A stretch of DNA of 64,000 nt, from contig JAXRKP010000473.1 of assembly GCA_037039925.1 (NCBI GenBank), forward strand, positions 62,001 to 126,000, in the 5' to 3' direction. The DNA is from Doris montereyensis (taxonomy: Eukaryota; Mollusca; Gastropoda; Nudibranchia; Dorididae). Under the pieces are notes generated by a model. It had not been told where the DNA came from. It worked only from the letters and a program-made list of their open reading frames with translations, and searched no databases. The position numbers were made by a program, and so were the translations under genes. Shown in pieces: positions 1-64,000 of this stretch (position 1 is its first letter; each line of letters starts with the position of its first letter).

Positions 1-465
1 TTTATTTGTCTTTCAATTCCATGTTTGAAAATCATACTATAAAAATAACAAATACGGTTTATAATTTATCACAGAGGTCCTTTCAAGTCTCTGATCTTTA
101 ATTCTATAATTAGTTCAAAATTAAAGAATCGGCATGAAAATTCCACTCACACTTACACTGATATACACAAAGGTAATAGAGAGTCACTGACATGTATATA
201 GACTAGCAATCATTAAAAACGCACCACATCCTTGAGTTGTTTTTAAACCGCTAACGTGAATAAACAATTTTTTAAAGCCTTCTTGTCAGGATAAAGGTCA
301 AGGCCAAACATTCTTCATCTTTCCTTGTCTTTTGCATATCTCTTGAGCTCCTTCCTGGACAGGCTACTTCTTTTCAGGTCCTGTTTGATATTTCGTCTCC
401 ATGTTGTTCATGGTCTTCCCCTCCTTGTTCCATGTGGGTTCCATCGTGGTGTGGTGCTCTTAATA

Positions 466-466
466 C

Positions 467-503
<37 letters not shown>
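466..503. repeat. (ATTG)n microsatellite
   Basis: About nine uninterrupted ATTG/TTGA units, followed directly by a copy of the 130-bp dispersed repeat. Confidence 0.95.
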
Positions 504-504
<1 letters not shown>

Positions 505-632
505 ATTTACCCCCATTCACAATGTGCAATGATCTCAGGATTAATTAAGAGGAAAAGACAAGATAAGACAGGTGTAAAAGAATAAATGATAGAAGCAGGA
601 TCACTATCAGCACCGGTCGACTACCAGCAAAT
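503..632 (+). repeat. 130-bp dispersed repeat, copy 1
   Basis: A short repeat found at least nine times here. Shared blocks in order: TTGTTTCATTGAAATTTACC, CTGTCCACYATRTGCAGTGA, TCTCAGGGTGAATTAAGAGG, AAACAGYAAGATGAAAG and CCTACCAGYAGCACCCGCCA. No coding capacity. Confidence 0.85.
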
Positions 633-746
633 ATTATGAAAGGTGCCAAGCAAAATAATGATGAGGAAAAAACAAGAAAATATATTCTTACATTTACATA
701 TCCACTGAAAAACATATAATTTAAATTTTCATCATTGACCTTTGAT

Positions 747-873
747 TCATTTAAATTTACCCACCATATGCGGTGATCTCAGGGTGAATTAAGAGGAAAC
801 TGGATGAAAGTGCAAGAGTGACTGACAGGAAAGAAGTAGAACCTACTCGTAGGACCCAATAACCACCCGCCAT
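747..873 (+). repeat. 130-bp dispersed repeat, copy 2
   Basis: Reads AAATTTACCCACCATATGCG, GTGATCTCAGGGTGAATTAA and GAGGAAAC, ending in ACCACCCGCC. It lies about 115 bp after copy 1 in the same orientation. Confidence 0.85.
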
Positions 874-1284
874 CATTAGTCGGTGAAAAAAAGTAATTAT
901 ATTTACAGGTTCACACTCATCGACTTAAAAATGATTCAGTACATACATAGAGAGAAAAATAAGAGAATTCTGACACTTGAAAACATTATGGGGACAGGTC
1001 CAATAAAAAAAGTATACCGTTATCAGATAATATAATAAATATGAAGGTATCTGTACCTAAGATAAAATAAAAGTCATCCACTTAATGCAGACTCTTATAC
1101 GGCCTATGATGACAGTTTCAAACCTGTTGAACGCAGAGTGGAAAAGTGAAGCGTTGGTATCAATTACAATCATTTTCAATAAAGAAATATAATACATTGT
1201 AGTGTCTCTACTTAGGAATTGCTTGCTATTTGAACGTTAGACAATTCATTGTTTGGAGAACAATAGAAGCAAACTTGCTCGCTG

Positions 1285-1500
1285 CACATTTTGAAAAACT
1301 GTTCACACATCTTAAGGATTTCATTATTATATACTAAAACAGCCAAAAATCACAAATATGAAAATTTTCAACTTAGAACTGTATGTCGTTCAGGCAACGA
1401 AAATTTATTTAATTTATGTTTTCAAGTTGTCTTAAAGCGTCTCACAACAATTCATGCAACCACCACTTCAATATTACATGGAGTCCACAGTCTTTGCCCC
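1285..1500. repeat. dispersed repeat shared with 39.4-39.7 kb
   Basis: GAAAATTTTCAACTTAGAAC, then CGAAAATTTATTTAAT and CAACCACCACTTC...CTACATGG-like blocks recur in the same order near 39420-39660. The type is unknown; it is not coding. Confidence 0.6.
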
Positions 1501-1869
1501 ATTTTCATGAGCCGTGGCTCCATAAATTCATTAACATGGGACCCATGTAGACCTTGCCTTTCATAACACCTTCCAAGCAAGAATGCATGGCTTAGATCAG
1601 AATCTGGATATTTGGGAGTCATGATTTTGTATGTAAAAGGTGAGACAGGGAAGTTAACGTATTTAAAATGAACAAGCACGATTGTAAATAAATAACATGG
1701 ACTTGTTTTACATGTATCAAAAAGCTATTGATAAAATCTTCTAAACGCAAAACACATCCTGTTGTTCTTGTTGTCGTGGTTGTTGTTCTTCTCCTTTGAG
1801 AAATTGTGTAACTGAAGAGCGATGATCTATTAAGTCCACGATGTCAACATGCAAATAAATAAGATTTAG

Positions 1870-61521
<59,652 letters not shown>

Positions 61522-61651
61522 TTCATATATGGAAATTCGTAGTGATAATGTTCGAGAATAGCAATTTGAATGATTTTGATCTTTAGCTGTGAGTCTATGC
61601 CTATTCCTAGAAAATGTCGAGTTCCCTAAATATAATCAAGAACCAATTTGA

Positions 61652-61927
61652 CTATCTCACCCATTGAAAAGTATGGCTAGTTTCGAAATGACACCAATGA
61701 AAAATTGACAACGTCGTCTGACGCACTTCGACCACGAGATAAGTGCGCCACGCGCAGACGATGGTATTTTCCTCGAAACGTTTTTTTGTAAAGTAGTTGA
61801 CTAAATCATTGGGTGGACATTGCGGCACCTTTTTTTGTGTTACTGATATGGTACCATTTTTTTCTTTCTTATGCTGAATCGGTCCATCCATTTGTGAGAT
61901 CAACCTAATATCGGCTTGTTTTATCAT
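61652..61927 (-). CDS. 91-codon open frame, unknown
   Basis: MIKQADIRLISQMDGPIQHK...YFTKKRFEENTIVCAWRTYL. It lies just upstream of the candidate PARG start and over the CpG cluster. No family is recognised; it could be chance or 5' leader sequence. Confidence 0.15.
   Translation of the reverse strand: MIKQADIRLISQMDGPIQHKKEKNGTISVTQKKVPQCPPNDLVNYFTKKRFEENTIVCAWRTYLVVEVRQTTLSIFHWCHFETSHTFQWVR
61690..61770. promoter_or_regulatory. CpG cluster upstream of candidate first exon
   Basis: A short stretch (GTCGTCTGACGCACTTCG..., GTGCGCCACGCGCAGACG) has many more CG dinucleotides than the surrounding AT-rich DNA. It lies about 200 bp upstream of the minus-strand ATG at 61521, where a promoter would be expected. 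No TATA box is claimed. Confidence 0.3.
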
Positions 61928-62540
61928 TGCGAGAGAAACACATTGTTAATTGTTGATGGATATGGGGCATAATGCCAGTACAACACATGCCTGTCTAGAA
62001 AAAAAAATGTCCACAATATTTCTTTTTAAAATCTCAGATCTATTCGTACAGGAAAATAATATGGCCTAAGAATATTCTCAATAGTGTTTCATGTCCAAAT
62101 ATTGCGTGTGTGCTTTCGTCTGAAAATCTTTTTGTATATTTTTTTATGTTTTTAGACGCGGATGAGATGAGGAAGGGGTCGTCTGTTTGTTGTTGCTGGG
62201 GTGTTTGTTTGTTTGGGTTGTTTTTGTTGGGATTTTTTTTTTTTTTTGGGGGGGGTGTTTGGTTTGTTTAGATTGTGTGGGATTGTTTTAGTTTGGATTC
62301 TTTGTGGGTCTTACTGTTAGTTTGTTTTAACCAGTGTACAACTACATGCATTAATTCATTACGATACAGTTTCGATTTACACAGACATGCAAGAGAAATG
62401 GTATGATTAAGCTATTTCAGGTACATTTTCACTCGGTTTTGTTTTTTGCTTCCTATTCCTCTCACATTTTTTTCTTTCTTCCTAGTCATCAACCATCAGG
62501 CCTTCATCAATTTCATGTTATGGCTTTATCATATAAAAAA
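61928..62540. other. no feature recognised
   Basis: Upstream flank of the candidate PARG first exon; GT/T-rich low-complexity sequence at 62160-62300, otherwise unremarkable. Confidence 0.35.
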
Positions 62541-62541
62541 G

Positions 62542-62545
<4 letters not shown>

Positions 62546-62586
<41 letters not shown>
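62546..62586. repeat. (TA)n microsatellite
   Basis: About 20 TA units, followed by TATG/TATA variants. Confidence 0.97.
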
Positions 62587-62593
<7 letters not shown>

Positions 62594-62808
62594 GTATATC
62601 CCATTCAGTATAGATATGTGTGCTTTTTTATAAAATGTCCGTTTAATGTTGATTAATGGTGCAATAAGGATTCTATAGACCAGAGTAGACAACAAAAGAA
62701 TGAGGAAAAAAGCAATGTTTGTATGAGGATGGTGATACGGAAAAAAGAGGGTATGAAATAAGGACGAAATAGAGGATTAAAAAAAAAAAACGAAGATCCA
62801 AGTATTGT

Positions 62809-62809
<1 letters not shown>

Positions 62810-62890
<81 letters not shown>
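62810..62890. repeat. (GA)n microsatellite
   Basis: About 37 GA units ending in GGGGGGAGAAAGAGAG. It lies beside the Penelope-like terminus, as at 12.6 kb. Confidence 0.97.
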
Positions 62891-62891
<1 letters not shown>

Positions 62892-63100
62892 AGAAAGAGA
62901 GAGTGTGTGTTTGTTTGTGTGTCAGGCAGACAAATTAAATGAAAAGAGATAGAGAGGTGAGTTAGTAGAAATAAAATAAAAAGACAGATACAGATAAATG
63001 CCAAACAGACAGTCGCACAGAGCACACAAAAATGCATATAATAGAAGGGTGAGTAGAGAAATAGACAGACAGTGCATCGACATTCGTTTCTTTTACTTTT

Positions 63101-63246
63101 AGGCGAAATATGACAATAAGTGACAACTCCACTAATAAAGACAGAACAAACACGTCACGTTTCGGGTATAACCCTTCGTCAGACAACAAACGGGAAATAT
63201 CTAGAATCTAGATCTAAGTACTACTCGGCATCACACAATGTGATGT
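63101..63246 (-). mobile_element. Penelope-like terminus, another copy
   Basis: GACAATAAGTGACAACTCCA, CTAATAAAGACAGAACAAAC, ACGTCACGTTTCGGGTATAA, CCCTTCGTCAGACAACAAAC and CTAGAATCTAGATCTAAGTA match the termini at 12307 and 13853. Sequence at 63895-63962 (GATAGTGACAGTGTGTGCCA, GACTATGG) matches 12735-12775, so the element continues past the window edge. Confidence 0.85.
63159..63182 (-). ncRNA. hammerhead-ribozyme-like core, intact stem II
   Basis: Minus strand: CTGACGA, AGGGTTATACCC, GAAAC. The conserved CUGANGA and GAAA boxes flank a perfect GGGU/ACCC stem with a UAU(A) loop. Stem III can be only 2-3 bp, and no stem I is apparent, so cleavage activity is uncertain. Confidence 0.5.
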
Positions 63247-63462
63247 CAGAAGTAAGTAACATTACTCACTTGGCAGTTCGCTTGCGCACCCGTTGGCACG
63301 CACCCGTTTCCAGTTTCCGATGTGTGCAGTAAGGGAGTGAGAGTTACCGTAAATGTTTTGTTAGTGTTTGGGTACCCATTCCCAAGGCTTGGCAATCGGA
63401 TCGTGACCGAATAGGTCTACGACGTGGTTTATTTAAACTCCTTTCCCCCCTATAACGATATC

Positions 63463-63603
63463 ATGCAGCCTGTAAATGTTCCTACAGTCAATACTACCCA
63501 ATCTGCCGCATTTGAAATGCTCATGAATGCAATTGGAAGCTTATTGGGTCCTGTCGTATACCAACTCCTTACAAGTGATCCAAGTCTGGTCTATCTAAAA
63601 GGT
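63463..63603 (+). CDS. short open frame, possible exon
   Basis: MQPVNVPTVNTTQSAAFEML, MNAIGSLLGPVVYQLLTSDP, SLVYLK, then a possible AAAAG|GTTGAT donor before an in-frame TGA. The amphipathic composition is protein-like. It sits inside or next to the Penelope-like copy at the window edge, so it may belong to that element or to an inserted sequence. No family recognised. Confidence 0.25.
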
Positions 63604-64000
63604 TGATATAATTTTGTGTTCTTGGTTACCCGTCGTAACTTACCATACATGTTTCTCTTTTATTATTGATTTTATTTCCTTCGATTGGCTCAAAATTACG
63701 TGCATTATTTCAGAAAGTAGGTGCACTATTTATGATGGTATAGGCATCATTTAAGTTTAGATCTAAATCGTTTTGTTTTTAATAACATGCAAGACAATTA
63801 TAGGGGAGGACTACAATATAGTTGGGCACAAGGTGTGATTTTTGTTGGGATGAGCTGCCGAGGGTCGTCCTCCTCACCTTGCCTTGGATGGGAGAGGGGG
63901 ATGTAGTGAGGTGATTGGGGATGGTTCAGGGTCTGAGATAGTGACAGTGTGTGCCAGACTATGGTATTTCTTCTAGAACAGGCCTCCCTCTTTCTCCTTT

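Noticed and set aside
503..900. CRISPR-like array from repeated short units
   Set aside because: The units are dispersed at irregular kilobase distances, and the DNA is eukaryotic.
1404..1409. AATAAA (minus strand) as the PARG polyadenylation signal
   Set aside because: It lies in a dispersed repeat about 460 bp from the stop codon, with no other support.

Overview
This is eukaryotic, animal DNA: AT-rich, crowded with decayed retrotransposons, tRNA-derived SINEs, satellites and microsatellites, with no prokaryotic gene structure. One 46-base run of N marks an assembly gap. The mix of RTE, L2/CR1 and Rex1-like LINEs, Penelope-like elements, piggyBac, poly-G/TA-flanked DNA elements and many TCTAGATC-rich strings suggests a marine invertebrate. 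A gastropod mollusc is my best guess, but the sequence alone does not prove it.

The one host gene I can recognise fills almost the whole window on the minus strand: PARG, poly(ADP-ribose) glycohydrolase. It is split into short exons (63-158 bp) by introns of up to about 10 kb. I found 15 exons of the C-terminal three quarters (51006 down to the stop codon at 1870) and a likely first exon with a PCNA-binding-like motif and a basic nuclear-localisation-like patch (61521-61400). The catalytic exon (19058-18913) carries the PARG signature GGG...QEE. One exon expected between 25083 and 32502, and more N-terminal exons between 51 and 61 kb, were not found. Several conserved exons read correctly only if one base is added in or near a short homopolymer, and a piggyBac transposase in the window shows the same thing. 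This looks more like homopolymer under-calling than gene decay, though a pseudogene is not excluded.

Layout: 1.9-3.6 kb, last two PARG exons; 3.8-5.6 kb, an RTE-type LINE with a repeated 5' UTR; 5.8-6.5 kb, a fragment of an uncharacterised transposon-like protein; 7.4-8.6 kb, two PARG exons; 8.8-9.6 kb, a 45-bp satellite; 9.9-11.7 kb, a poly-G family DNA element abutting an L2/CR1 fragment; 12.3-14.0 kb, a rearranged Penelope-like element with inverted termini and a hammerhead-ribozyme-like core; 14.3-25.1 kb, five PARG exons, including the active site, separated by SINEs, GA microsatellite and an RTE LINE nested in a poly-G element; 29.6-31 kb, a mariner-like non-autonomous element; 32.5-38.2 kb, four PARG exons, the gap and an odd L2 direct-repeat structure; 38.7-49.9 kb, LINE pieces and minisatellites; 50.1-51.0 kb, two acidic PARG exons; 51.6-59.7 kb, a TA-flanked DNA element and two piggyBac elements; 61.4-61.5 kb, the candidate PARG first exon; 63.1 kb to the end, the terminus of another Penelope-like element.

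All mobile elements described lie in PARG introns or flanks. None needs to be functional for the host; most coding copies are frameshifted, truncated or inverted. Most of the remaining sequence is intron in which I recognise nothing.
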